A stretch of 64,000 bases of DNA, taken from NCBI GenBank assembly GCA_910575435.1, contig CAJTGI010000016.1:1-64000 (forward strand), read 5' to 3'. This document shows positions 31,637 to 40,886 of the stretch, piece after piece (the stretch's first letter is position 1; the number at the start of each line of letters is the position of its first letter). This DNA is from Clostridiaceae bacterium (lineage in GTDB: Bacteria > Bacillota > Clostridia > Lachnospirales > Lachnospiraceae). Both the position numbers and the translations under genes were made by a program. The notes beneath the pieces are model-generated. The model was not told where the DNA came from, searched no databases, and was given only the letters and a program-made list of their open reading frames with translations.

Positions 31637-33955
31637 TCAGTTCCCAGACTGCACTGTTATGGTAAATTGCCCTTCCATTTCCTCCGCCCCTAAGGTGAAG
31701 TACAGTCTCTGGTTGTCAGTCAAATTTGCTCCGGACAAATCAATGGCTACCTCTTTTCCCTTCTGAAATTCCCCATTGGCGATTAGTCCCGTGCCATCAT
31801 CGTACGGGGCTGTCCAGTATGGGTCATCTTTGACAGTATGATACCATTTGCTTGTCAGGGAATCCCCAGCACCAGTTCCCGTATAAGTCACCTTCATTAC
31901 CGGGCGCTCAAAGCTTCCCCAATCAATTCCATTGATTACGAAACAGCCGCCTACATTTCTAATGGAAAATGTGTTCGTGTTATCTGCCAATACATCTTTA
32001 GGATTCCATCCACTATAACTCAGTTTCCCTGACCAGCGCGCCACCCCTTTCACAATATCCGGCTTCACGATGGGCTTCGTCCTTATTTTCTGGCTAAGGG
32101 ACAAATAGTTTTCTCGGTCTGCGTCGTCCAGCATGGTGCAAGTCTTTCTGTCAAAGATCTGATTGGCGTCCCAGAGCACGGGACACATATTATTTTCTGT
32201 CGCATACTCGCAGACCGTCTTGAAGAACAAATCCCGTCCTTTCTTCTTTACCTTCTTGCCATCAATCGTGCTGTCGCAGACGCCATACTCGCCAATAATC
32301 ACAGGATAACCTTTATTTACGAAATGGGTACGCATATTGCCAAGCTCATTCTTCATTTCGGCTATATCCTGTTCCGTGCCCCAGGTATCGCTGTAACCCC
32401 AGTTATTCTCCGGATCGTCCGCTATGCAGTATGGTGCTGGAGAATAGTAGTGGATAGACACGAACATATGTCGATCTATAACATCCTTAGGCATCTTATA
32501 GCGGACATCGCAGGTCAGGCCAATATTGGTATCATATCCTGCAATCATCAGATATCTTTTTGCATTATTGCCGCCTGTGCCGCGAACCACATCCACAAAT
32601 GTCTGGTTGATGATGTTTGTCTGCTGGAACAATTGATCCTCGCTAGTAAAATAGCCAGAACCTGCATAATCATCTGTAGAATTCAGCCTTGCCCCCAATT
32701 CCTCATTGGCAGACTCAAAAATCACCTTGTCTGAGTATTCCTCAAAGCGATTTGCAATCTGGAGCCACATGCTTTGATATTTTTTCATGGCCTCCTGACG
32801 CTCAGTCTCATCCTTGGAGCCAAATCTCGCCCACCATCCACCGTCAAAATGGATATTGATGATGACGTACATATCCTCGTTCAACGCATAATTCATGACG
32901 GTTTCAACCCGGTTAAAATACGCCTCATTGATCATATACTTTCCATCATCAGCCATCATATTAGACCAGCCTACAGGTATGCGAATAGAAGAAAACCCTG
33001 CCTTCTTCATGCCTGTCAGCATTTCCTGAGTGGTCACCGGAGCGCCCCAGGCAGTCTCAAAATTAGTCACGGAAGAAGGGTCAATCCAAGTTCCGCAGCT
33101 TTCCAGCGTATTGCCCAGATTGGTGCCCAGGCCCATATCCCATACAATGTCATAGGCATCGATGCCCTCTCGCATCTCCCCATTATCCTGTGTGGCAATT
33201 CCATTTTTGGATATATGGGGAAACTTGGTTCCAGATGGCACCATGGTCCTCTGAGGAGTGCTTGATTCCGATGGAACGGAAGATTCCTCTGGTTTTCCCG
33301 TTTTAGAGGGAACAGTGGACTCCTGAGGCTTTCCTGTCTCAGACGGAACAGTGGACTCCTGAGGCTTTCCTGTCTCAGACGGAACAGTGGACTCCTGAGG
33401 TTTTCCTGTCTCAGACGGAACAGTGGACTCCTGAGGTTTTCCTGTCTCAGACGGCGCAATCGTCGATGGCGCGGCAGTTTCCTCTGGCACTTCCGTCTTC
33501 GAAGGCGCATTCGATTCCTGAGGATTCTTTGTCCAAGAAGGTTCCGTGGTTTTCTTAGGACCTTCTGGCTTATTAGGAACTGGCGTCTTCGATGCCGCCT
33601 CTTCCTCCGTCTTCTTCTTCGCATTCTTTACGGTCACCTTGCACTTCAAGCGGTATTTTTTCTTGTTCTTCAGAATCACTTTGCAGGTAATCGTAGTTTT
33701 TCCCTTCCGAAGAGCCTTGATCTTGCCCTTCTTGGTCACTTTTGCCACCCGCTTCTTTGAACTGGAAAAAGTTACCTTCTTAACCTTTAGCTTGCGTTTT
33801 TTCTTTACGGTAAGCTTTTTACTCGCCCCCACGTTCAACGTAAGTTTCGCCTTGCTTAATTTCGGCTTTTTGGAAGATTTCGCCTCCACCATTGTTCCCG
33901 GCAAAATCAGGGAACAAATCAAAAGCCATAAAATCCATCCTCTTCTCTTCACCAT
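31637..33955 (-). CDS. Secreted GH5 glucanase with Ig-like domain, Ser/Pro linker and C-terminal carbohydrate-binding region
   Basis: 772 codons from the ATG at 33955 (GAGGAG upstream). Signal peptide (WILWLLICSLILPGTMVEA), a Lys-rich BIG2-like Ig domain (about 25-112), a linker of 12-residue repeats (SETGKPQESTVP), a GH5 catalytic domain (about 265-600) and a C-terminal beta-rich region of about 120 residues, likely a CBM. Catalytic residues: acid/base Glu in ESANEELG (about E418) and nucleophile Glu in VIIGEYG (about E556), with INIHFDGGWW and HMFVSIHYYSP. Probably a beta-glucanase for plant or dietary glucan. No dockerin or sortase motif. The Lys-rich Ig domain may bind acidic wall polymers. 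Confidence 0.92.
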   Translation of the reverse strand: MVKRRGWILWLLICSLILPGTMVEAKSSKKPKLSKAKLTLNVGASKKLTVKKKRKLKVKKVTFSSSKKRVAKVTKKGKIKALRKGKTTITCKVILKNKKKYRLKCKVTVKNAKKKTEEEAASKTPVPNKPEGPKKTTEPSWTKNPQESNAPSKTEVPEETAAPSTIAPSETGKPQESTVPSETGKPQESTVPSETGKPQESTVPSETGKPQESTVPSKTGKPEESSVPSESSTPQRTMVPSGTKFPHISKNGIATQDNGEMREGIDAYDIVWDMGLGTNLGNTLESCGTWIDPSSVTNFETAWGAPVTTQEMLTGMKKAGFSSIRIPVGWSNMMADDGKYMINEAYFNRVETVMNYALNEDMYVIINIHFDGGWWARFGSKDETERQEAMKKYQSMWLQIANRFEEYSDKVIFESANEELGARLNSTDDYAGSGYFTSEDQLFQQTNIINQTFVDVVRGTGGNNAKRYLMIAGYDTNIGLTCDVRYKMPKDVIDRHMFVSIHYYSPAPYCIADDPENNWGYSDTWGTEQDIAEMKNELGNMRTHFVNKGYPVIIGEYGVCDSTIDGKKVKKKGRDLFFKTVCEYATENNMCPVLWDANQIFDRKTCTMLDDADRENYLSLSQKIRTKPIVKPDIVKGVARWSGKLSYSGWNPKDVLADNTNTFSIRNVGGCFVINGIDWGSFERPVMKVTYTGTGAGDSLTSKWYHTVKDDPYWTAPYDDGTGLIANGEFQKGKEVAIDLSGANLTDNQRLYFTLGAEEMEGQFTITVQSGN
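33311..33454. repeat. Four 36-bp tandem repeats in the GH5 linker
   Basis: AACAGTGGACTCCTGAGG recurs at 33311, 33347, 33383 and 33419, a period of exactly 36 bp encoding the 12-residue unit SETGKPQESTVP. The copies are nearly identical at DNA level, so the linker length is likely to vary between strains. Confidence 0.92.
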
Positions 33956-34212
33956 AACATCTCCTCTTTCCGAATAAATGTTGCATTGTTTTCTTGCCAC
34001 AATATTATATAATTATATAATGTATTAAAATTTTTTCAAGTCGTTAAATATAACTTTCGTATAATAATAATATAATTTTCGTATAATAATGAGCAAATAT
34101 CAGATGGTGCAAAGAAAATGGCATGTAAAGTTACCAAGCCTACTATAGATGGGAAATATTGGCATTTATTCCACAACCCCAAACCCCTGAATAAAAGCCC
34201 GCTCACACTCCA

Positions 34213-35751
34213 TTATTTCCATATATCCACGTATTTGATTTCATCCTTGCTGCCACTCGTATTAAACAAAAGAACCATGTCGTCCGTCAGGTCTCCGTCC
34301 ACCATATATGCAAAGTGATATACCTGCTCCTCGCCCTTTTCCATCTCTTTCAGCCAGAAGTTCTTTCCTCCTTCAGTTTCCTTAAAATAGCATGGCATGA
34401 AATCAACCAGGGCGTGCCTTATCTTTTCCGGCCGATTATACTGCCAGTAACGCTGATTTTGATTATCATAATACCTTCCATTCTCCTTTTCCAGGAATCT
34501 CACCATGGGCAGTTCGAAAAACGTCGTCCGATTGGCCTTCACCTTTATGGTAACGTAAACCATCTTGGGCTGCACCTTCCCTGTACCGACTACGGATGCT
34601 TCCGGCTGGGATGCGCCATCGCCCCGCCGAATTTCCTCACGGATGTAAGGCTTTAGTTTTCCCTTTTCATCCCAGTACCCGCTCTTGCCGGAAAAGTAAT
34701 TTTCATTAAATTTCTTCAAATCCCGATCTGTCACCTTAGAAGAAACGGCCACATCCGTCACCTGACAGGACAGTCCCCTATAATCCACCTTCTGATTCAA
34801 TCCCTTCACCGATGGAATTTCTATCTTTTCGTCATTTTCCTGATTCTTCTGCAAATCAGCCCGCTGCAAACGGCTCAGGTATTCATATCTGCTGGCCTGT
34901 TCCTTCTCGGCCTCTGCCACGGAAATGCTCTCGGCCAGAGAAATCAGCCTCTCCTGCCCCAGCCCCTGCATGCCACAGAGATTGATGACATATCCATACT
35001 CCTCGTAGAACACATAGATATCCAGCGTATACTTCTTATCATAATCCGAGGCATATCGAGACTTATGCACCGTGTTTGACTGGCACAAGAGGGCTTTGCG
35101 CCCATTTACGGTAGTTTCTTTCATAGAGGCCTTATCATATAGGTTCAGGATGGCTTCTTCGCCCACGTCCATATAAATCACGTCATAATAGATATCCTTT
35201 GCCGCATCAAAGCCATCCCTGTGGGAATACTCGTACATTCCATCCGTTCCTTCCGGCAGCTGGCGCTTTACCTTTTCCTCCTTCCCATTCTCATCTACAT
35301 AATAATCGTAACTCTGATCCTGATACTGATATTCCTTTCCAAAATCCGCCGTTACCTTGATATATTTTTCAGGCTTTGCTGACTGCTTTCCCGCATTCTC
35401 GGCATCTTCCTTTCCAGACTCTTCGCTCTGGGATTGGTCGATGTCCGAAAGAACCATGTTCTGCTTCCCGTCAGACTTTTTTATCCTAACTTTTGCCTGA
35501 TATTTTTCCTGCCCGATCGTTACGGTAAGATAATCAGAAATCTTTCCGGCAGCATACACTCCCGATGGAATCAGAAGGGCCAGTCCAAGACATGCCGCAA
35601 CTACCGCTCTCCATCCGGAAAATACATTCCTTCTCCCATCATCATCCTCCCGGCTGCCATTCTCTTGGCAATCCATAATCTCCGTATAAATCCTTTCCCT
35701 TGCATCCCGAGACATATGAATCTTTTCATAGGATTTTTTTATTTTATTCAT
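34213..35751 (-). CDS. Membrane-spanning probable anti-sigma protein with large extracellular domain
   Basis: 512 residues from the ATG at 35751 (GGAGG upstream). A short cytoplasmic N-terminal helix (HMSRDARERIYTEIMD, about residues 11-27) typical of anti-sigma domains is followed by one membrane helix (VVAACLGLALLIPSGVYAAG) and then about 440 extracellular residues of unknown fold. Directly downstream of the ECF sigma gene on the same strand, which is the usual pairing. There is no zinc-finger motif, so it is of the DUF4179/RsgI-like type rather than ZAS. The outer domain is presumably the sensor. Confidence 0.8.
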   Translation of the reverse strand: MNKIKKSYEKIHMSRDARERIYTEIMDCQENGSREDDDGRRNVFSGWRAVVAACLGLALLIPSGVYAAGKISDYLTVTIGQEKYQAKVRIKKSDGKQNMVLSDIDQSQSEESGKEDAENAGKQSAKPEKYIKVTADFGKEYQYQDQSYDYYVDENGKEEKVKRQLPEGTDGMYEYSHRDGFDAAKDIYYDVIYMDVGEEAILNLYDKASMKETTVNGRKALLCQSNTVHKSRYASDYDKKYTLDIYVFYEEYGYVINLCGMQGLGQERLISLAESISVAEAEKEQASRYEYLSRLQRADLQKNQENDEKIEIPSVKGLNQKVDYRGLSCQVTDVAVSSKVTDRDLKKFNENYFSGKSGYWDEKGKLKPYIREEIRRGDGASQPEASVVGTGKVQPKMVYVTIKVKANRTTFFELPMVRFLEKENGRYYDNQNQRYWQYNRPEKIRHALVDFMPCYFKETEGGKNFWLKEMEKGEEQVYHFAYMVDGDLTDDMVLLFNTSGSKDEIKYVDIWK

Positions 35752-35853
35752 AAGTTTCCTCCATTTCCAAGGCGTTTTCAAGATCCACGAAAAACTTCAC
35801 GCCTTTTATATTTCCAAACATGCCAGCACAAACAACTCTTTCTCTCATATAAT

Positions 35854-36375
35854 CTATTCCAATTCCTTCTTAAGCAGCCTTCTTGCCTTCTGCAAATAAG
35901 TCCTTATGGTGGAGTCCGGCTTTTTCAGCAATTTTGCAATCTCCCTGCTGTCATACCCCTCGTAATAGTATAGATAAACTGCCGTCTTATACTTCTGGGG
36001 CAATTTCATCACCAGCTCCATCATTTCATCTATCATCTGCTCTTCCGCTCCCACGGCATCCAGATAATCCTCCAGACTCTTCCCCTTCCTCCACCAATGT
36101 TTCAATAAATTCTTGCAATGGTTGGAAGCCGTCACAATCAGCCAGGCTTTCAGATGGCACTCATCTTCAAAGTCCTTTTCCGAGTGATAATATTTCATAA
36201 AAGTTTCCTGCACCACGTCCTCTGCATCCATATGATTTTTCATAAATGAAAAGGAGAGGCGGTATATGTCCTCCACGTACATTTCATAGGTCTTCGTAAA
36301 TTCCTGCTCCTTGTACATTTCACGCACGACGGCAAATTCCAGTTCATTGTTGGTACCTAACAAATCTTCCTGCAT
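35854..36375 (-). CDS. ECF-type sigma-70 factor
   Basis: 173 residues. Region 2: YRLSFSFMKNHMDAEDVVQETFMKYY, then HLKAWLIVTASNHCKN; region 4: LPQKYKTAVYLYYYEGYDSREIAKLL with KPDSTIRTYLQKARRLLKKEL. AGGAGG lies before two nearby ATGs (36381, 36375); the second is better spaced. It is read together with the anti-sigma-like gene 102 bp downstream. A regulon is not evident. Cell-envelope stress or a glycan signal is a reasonable guess, as a secreted GH5 gene follows. Confidence 0.93.
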   Translation of the reverse strand: MQEDLLGTNNELEFAVVREMYKEQEFTKTYEMYVEDIYRLSFSFMKNHMDAEDVVQETFMKYYHSEKDFEDECHLKAWLIVTASNHCKNLLKHWWRKGKSLEDYLDAVGAEEQMIDEMMELVMKLPQKYKTAVYLYYYEGYDSREIAKLLKKPDSTIRTYLQKARRLLKKELE

Positions 36376-36513
36376 CGTCATTTTCCTCCTTTCACTATAG
36401 ATACAATCAAGGCAAGGCATGTGTCGAGAATAAATTAAATTTTATATTCAGGCGAAGAATGCGCCATCCATACAAACTGTACCGCCTAGTCTAGCAGAAC
36501 TGCGAAAGCATTG

Positions 36514-36570
36514 CAAATAAAAAGCAGCACCCGCATCAATTCACATGATGCGGGCGCTGCTTTTTATTTG
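36514..36570. terminator. Very strong bidirectional terminator
   Basis: CAAATAAAAAGCAGC at 36514-36528 pairs with GCTGCTTTTTATTTG at 36556-36570, and CCCGCATCA with TGATGCGGG inside, about 24 pairs with one mismatch around ATTCACA. A and T tracts on both sides allow termination in both directions, separating the VOC gene from the sigma operon. Confidence 0.9.
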
Positions 36571-36622
36571 TGCGATGCAAAAGCGGGATGACACGGGCTT
36601 TGCTTTCCGCCTCCCTTTCCCT

Positions 36623-37081
36623 TTACACCTCATCTTTTGTTTTCGGCAGCAGCCGATGATCTTCTGTTAATCTCAGGAACGGAGCGTAGGCAACCTCCCA
36701 GGGATATCCATCCGGATCAAGGAAATATCCGGAATACCCATCGCATCCTCCCCAGTCCTTCCACTGGGGTTCCTGCCAGCTCGTGGCGCCGGCGCTCACT
36801 GCCGCCCCATACAATTCGTCTACCTCTTCTGCGCTGGTGCCGTTAATGGCTAGGGTAAATCCCCGATATTGCGCTTTGGGAGTCACTTCCATCTGGGCAT
36901 CGTGTCCAAGGAACTCATAGGGGACAAGCCCCAGCACAATATTATCGGCCAGCATATAGGTACAGATTGCCGGATCGGATTCCGGCGAACATTCCCATCC
37001 AAGGGCTTCATAGAAGCGAATTGACCGCTCCAGATCATCCACTCCAAGGGTGATGATCGAAATACTTTTTGCTCTTGCCAT
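36623..37081 (-). CDS. VOC-family protein (glyoxalase/bleomycin-resistance fold)
   Basis: 152 residues, two beta-alpha-beta-beta-beta modules: ISIITLGVDDLERSIRFYEALGW (first), then YRGFTLAINGTSAEEVDELYGAAVSAG and CDGYSGYFLDPDGYPWEVAYAP (second). Metal ligands cannot be assigned with certainty; the Glu in YPWEV is the usual final one. The substrate is unknown. AAGGAG lies before the ATG. It is separated from the nucleoside operon by about 90 bp and may be its last gene. Confidence 0.88.
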   Translation of the reverse strand: MARAKSISIITLGVDDLERSIRFYEALGWECSPESDPAICTYMLADNIVLGLVPYEFLGHDAQMEVTPKAQYRGFTLAINGTSAEEVDELYGAAVSAGATSWQEPQWKDWGGCDGYSGYFLDPDGYPWEVAYAPFLRLTEDHRLLPKTKDEV

Positions 37082-37172
37082 TCGAATCTCCTTTCCACTC
37101 TCTCAAAATGCCCAGTACAACGAAAATTAAGCCTTTGATGCATTCACGCAGGATGATTCGTTCTACTCATAT

Positions 37173-37889
37173 TTAACACTGGGCTTTCAGCTCTTTGATC
37201 TTTGCCTTCAGCGCAGGAATATCATCATGCAATTTCAATACCGTGCTTCCCACGAATACGCCGTCTGCCCCTGCCTCCTTGGCCATAGAAACATCTTCCG
37301 GCTGGTAGATTCCCACGCCGCAGTAGATTGGCCTTGTGATGCCCCGACTCCTTAAATACTGGATGCAGTCCTTCAATTCCGGATAGTCCGGGTTGACATT
37401 TCCCGTGGTTGGCTTCGCCTGAAGATAGACAAATCCATTGGAGCGGATGGCAGATTCTACTTCTGCCTCATCCAGATGATACTGCACATAGCAACTTACC
37501 CGGATACCGGCTTCAATCAGTTTATTTTTAATGGTTTCATCTTCCAGGCCCACTAAAATCAGGTCCTTGAATTCATGTTCCAGGCAAAAATTCTCGAACA
37601 TCTCATATCCCATTTGCTTAATTGTATTTTCGTAGGATAACAGGATAAAAGATGTGTCCGGGTTGTTTTTCTTCGCCGTCACCATTCCGTCCATGTATTT
37701 CTGGAAATCACTGCAATTCTCCAGGGCTTTCGCCATTCTTCCAGAAATCAGCTCGCTTTCCAGATACGGATTCGCGGACGGAAAGTCGATTTCAATCACA
37801 TCGCAGCCGGCCTCAGAATATATTTCCGCCATCTCAATGCTGCTTTCAATCGTCGGATAACCATTTGATAAATAACAGATCAGTTTCAT
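37173..37889 (-). CDS. TrpA-like (tryptophan synthase alpha fold) aldolase, divergent
   Basis: 238 residues from the ATG at 37889 (GGGGGAG upstream). A TIM barrel close to TrpA: IEMAEIYSEAGCDVIEIDFP, GFVYLQAKPTTGN, CGVGIYQPEDVSMAKEAGADGVFVGSTV. The general-base Glu49 equivalent is kept (VIEI), but the SDPLADGP loop is SANPYLESEL, so the Asp56 and Asp60 positions become Asn and Glu. No trpB or other trp gene is near. It therefore probably cleaves a carbon-carbon bond in a different phosphorylated substrate, within the nucleoside operon. Confidence 0.82.
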   Translation of the reverse strand: MKLICYLSNGYPTIESSIEMAEIYSEAGCDVIEIDFPSANPYLESELISGRMAKALENCSDFQKYMDGMVTAKKNNPDTSFILLSYENTIKQMGYEMFENFCLEHEFKDLILVGLEDETIKNKLIEAGIRVSCYVQYHLDEAEVESAIRSNGFVYLQAKPTTGNVNPDYPELKDCIQYLRSRGITRPIYCGVGIYQPEDVSMAKEAGADGVFVGSTVLKLHDDIPALKAKIKELKAQC

Positions 37890-38025
37890 TTTACTCCCCC
37901 ATTTCTGCATAACGAACTTCGTTCGTTTTTGCCTTTTGTGCATGAAGCAACTTCGTGTCAAGCAGCGAGCAGACACAAAGTGCCGTGTGAAAAAAACTTT
38001 TTCACACTACTCCCTTCCTTATTAA

Positions 38026-39174
38026 TTAAAAAATCCTTTTGAACAGTTCCTCCATCTCTGTTTTTGTGGGAATTGCAGGATTTGTCTTCGTGCATCCATC
38101 TGCCAGCGCCATGTCAGCCATCTCCGGAATCTTCTCCTGATATTCTGCTTTCTGTTCCTCGCTGAGCAGTGCAGAGATTTTATCTGCAATCTTTAACTTC
38201 TTATTTAATGCCATAATACTGGCCTCAAAACTATCCGCCTTTTGCTCTTCCGCCATATTCTTGTATATGTTCCGGGCCTCTTCGCTTTTCATCTCGTTAA
38301 AATGAATTACGTATGGCAGCACGATCGCATCCCCAAGCCCATGGGCGATATGGAAGAAGCTCCCCAGCGTATGCGCGATGGAGTGTACGATACCAAGCGA
38401 CACGTTGGTGAAGGCCAGACCTGCAACCATGGATGCGTTCAGCATTTTTTCCCTTGCCTTCACATCCGCTCCATCTTCGTATGCCAAGGGCAGATAGGTG
38501 AAGATATCTTTGATTGCCTGTTTTGCAAGAATATCTGATACATAGTTTGCACGCTGGGAAACCAGGGCTTCCACCGCGTGGGTCATAGCATCCATTCCCG
38601 TCTCAGCCGTGATGTGGGCAGGCATGGATATGGTCACTGCCGGATCACAAATGGCAATGTCAGGCATCATTTCCATATTTCCTATCCCGTGTTTTATGCC
38701 GCGTTCATTGTCAGAAATCACGATTGAGCGGGATACTTCGCTGGCGGTTCCGCTTGTGGACGGGATGCAGCACAACCTTGCCTTTGTCCGCAATTTGGGA
38801 AACTCATTGGGCGGCAGGATTTCTTCGATTGTCTTCAATTCCGGATGCTCATAATAAATCCACATGGCTTTTGCCGCATCCATTGCGGAACCTCCGCCTA
38901 AGCCGACGATCAGGTCCGGCTGAAACTCCAGCATCTCTCCTGCTCCCCGAAGAACCGTTCCAAAAGACGGGTCGGGCTCCACGCCGCGGATTACGCTTAC
39001 CTGCGCCCCCGCATCGCGGAACAGTCCCTCCACCTTTGCCAGCATACCGCTTCTCTCCATACTGCTTCCACCAACAACAATACTCGCTCTCTCCACTTGG
39101 ATACTTTTTATGTAATCCAGACTGCCAGCTCCGAACATCAATTCAGAGCCAGCCAGCTTCATAGGTCTCATCAT
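38026..39174 (-). CDS. Iron-containing alcohol dehydrogenase
   Basis: 382 residues, type III ADH. NAD-binding loop GLGGGSAMDAAKAM (about 92-105). Metal ligands: Asp and His in GMDAMTHAVEAL, His in GIVHSIAHTLGSF and His in HIAHGLGD, all present, so it is probably active. The substrate is an alcohol or aldehyde product of the pathway, not determinable from sequence. GGGGGA precedes the start. It is co-directional with the SgcQ-like and TrpA-like genes. Confidence 0.92.
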   Translation of the reverse strand: MMRPMKLAGSELMFGAGSLDYIKSIQVERASIVVGGSSMERSGMLAKVEGLFRDAGAQVSVIRGVEPDPSFGTVLRGAGEMLEFQPDLIVGLGGGSAMDAAKAMWIYYEHPELKTIEEILPPNEFPKLRTKARLCCIPSTSGTASEVSRSIVISDNERGIKHGIGNMEMMPDIAICDPAVTISMPAHITAETGMDAMTHAVEALVSQRANYVSDILAKQAIKDIFTYLPLAYEDGADVKAREKMLNASMVAGLAFTNVSLGIVHSIAHTLGSFFHIAHGLGDAIVLPYVIHFNEMKSEEARNIYKNMAEEQKADSFEASIMALNKKLKIADKISALLSEEQKAEYQEKIPEMADMALADGCTKTNPAIPTKTEMEELFKRIF

Positions 39175-39205
39175 AATAATCCCCCATTCTTACTCAGCCT
39201 TCACA

Positions 39206-39994
39206 CTATGCTAATCCATTTAATACTCTTTTTACCAGGTCATAGTCGATGGGATTTGTCAGTATCCCGCCTTCTTTTAAACTGGAACCGATGATCGCGC
39301 CATCCGCAACCTGCATCTGCTCCTTGATGTTTTCCGCTTTCACCCCGCTCCCGGCAAATACAGGAAGCTTTACTACCTTTTTCACACGCTTGATCAAATC
39401 AATCGGCGTCTCTTCTCCAATCTGAGTCCCGGTTACGATAATCCCGTCCGCGCCACTGTCCGCCGCTTCGCATGCAGACTGCTCGATGGAAATATAAGGC
39501 AGCACCATGTGAGCGTGTTTTACCTGGACGTCCGCCAGGATTTTCACATGTTCCAGACCCATCTGCTTCCGAAATTCCATGCATTTCTTCGCACAGGGGT
39601 AAATGATTCCATCGGTGGTGCACACGGTATCCACAAAGACAGGAACCCGGATAAAGGATGCCCCTGACACCGCCGCAATGGCAATATCTGCCTCGCAGTC
39701 GTTGAATGCCGCATCAATTCCAATGGGAATTTTCACTGCATTCCGCACCGCTGCTGCCGCCGCCGTCAATGCGGCCAGCTGGGCTTTGTTGATCAGCGCG
39801 GAGAACGGGGTATCACCCATATTTTCTACTATGACTGCGTCCACCCCGGCCTTTTCCAAGGTCACCGCATCCTGCACCGCCTGGTCTATCATCTTCTGAC
39901 AGTCTCCGGAATACCCGGTTGTTGTCGGCAGTGGAAGGCAATGCACCATACCAATCATAGTAGATGATTGTAATTGAAATATCTCTTTACTCAT
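39206..39994 (-). CDS. BtpA/SgcQ-family TIM-barrel protein
   Basis: 262 residues: IGMVHCLPLPTTTGYSGD near the start, DAVIVENMGDTPFS, FIRVPVFVDTVCTTDGIIYP, VQVKHAHMVLPY, GADGIIVTGTQIGEETP and VFAGSGVKAENIKE, the usual landmarks of the family. BtpA is linked to photosystem stability in cyanobacteria and SgcQ lies in a sugar operon; the chemistry is not established. It is typically found beside sugar or nucleoside genes, as here. It probably acts on a phosphorylated sugar, judged by the C-terminal phosphate-binding Gly-rich loop. Confidence 0.88.
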   Translation of the reverse strand: MSKEIFQLQSSTMIGMVHCLPLPTTTGYSGDCQKMIDQAVQDAVTLEKAGVDAVIVENMGDTPFSALINKAQLAALTAAAAAVRNAVKIPIGIDAAFNDCEADIAIAAVSGASFIRVPVFVDTVCTTDGIIYPCAKKCMEFRKQMGLEHVKILADVQVKHAHMVLPYISIEQSACEAADSGADGIIVTGTQIGEETPIDLIKRVKKVVKLPVFAGSGVKAENIKEQMQVADGAIIGSSLKEGGILTNPIDYDLVKRVLNGLA

Positions 39995-40048
39995 TGTCTA
40001 TGTACCTCCCTTATATCATTTTGCTTGCTCCCATCATAAGATAGCCAT

Positions 40049-40807
40049 CTATTCTTCCTTGTGTTTTATATGATAATTGTAAATTCCCTCTAATGCCGTT
40101 CTGCACAACAGGTCTTCTGCGTCCGTCCGTTCCTGGCCTTTGAGCGTCTCTTTCAGGTTTTCCAGAACGGTTACCATCGTAAGCACGCAGGTTTTCACAT
40201 TCATCAGCCTTCCCAGAGTCATCATGCAGGAGGATTCCATATCAATGCCGGATACGCCAAGTTTCTTCAATTCCTCAAAGGTTTTGGACATATCCCGCCC
40301 CCATTCTTTGGAGAACTTGGAATCGTGCATGCAGCTATAGAAGCCGTCCATTGTGCAGTTCAGGCCATTTGCGTATCGCTTGCCCATTGCCGTCACAGTC
40401 TCGTTCATCACATTTACCAGCTCATAGTCAGCAACTGCAGGATAACTCAGATCCACATATGTCTGACTGGTGCTTTCCCGCCTCATGGCAGCCAGGGGTA
40501 TCATGAAATGCCCCAGCATATCGTCCTGCATAGACATCACCGTTCCCATGCGGAGGGCAACCTCCATGCCCGCCTCGTACATTTCCTCCATCGCGATTGC
40601 CGCCGAAGGAGCCCCGATTCCCGTGGATGTCACGGTAATCTCCACGCCCTTATATGTACCGGTATACGTATTGAACTCCCTCATAAAGGCAACCTGCTTT
40701 GGTTCATCCAGATATTTTTTTATCACTTCCACCCGCCATGGGTCTCCGGAAAATAATACATATTTTGACACCGTCTCTCTGTCAGCACCCATATATAAAG
40801 TACTCAT
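40049..40807 (-). CDS. Nucleoside phosphorylase (uridine/purine phosphorylase family)
   Basis: 252 residues, PNP_UDP_1 fold. Phosphate-binding start YVLFSGDPWRVEVIKKYL, TGIGAPSAAIAMEEMYEAG, LRMGTVMSM, and the ribose-binding region VSGIDMESSCMMTLGRL with the conserved MES triad. It cleaves a nucleoside with phosphate to a base and (deoxy)ribose 1-phosphate. The base preference is unclear, closer to Udp than DeoD. It sits next to the PfkB kinase gene, which fits further handling of a pentose phosphate. Confidence 0.9.
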   Translation of the reverse strand: MSTLYMGADRETVSKYVLFSGDPWRVEVIKKYLDEPKQVAFMREFNTYTGTYKGVEITVTSTGIGAPSAAIAMEEMYEAGMEVALRMGTVMSMQDDMLGHFMIPLAAMRRESTSQTYVDLSYPAVADYELVNVMNETVTAMGKRYANGLNCTMDGFYSCMHDSKFSKEWGRDMSKTFEELKKLGVSGIDMESSCMMTLGRLMNVKTCVLTMVTVLENLKETLKGQERTDAEDLLCRTALEGIYNYHIKHKEE

Positions 40808-40886
40808 GCTTATCCATCGCCTCTCTTTCTATCGTAACGTTCCCCTCACCTATTCAAACATGCCGCCACAGGCGGCACAACGTTCC

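Noticed and set aside
33311-33454. Possible CRISPR array
   Set aside because: The repeats are contiguous, without spacers, and code for a linker in frame.
33067-33624. Arg-rich minus-strand ORF in the GH5 linker
   Set aside because: It is a frame-shifted reading of the repeat region inside the GH5 gene; the composition is an artefact.
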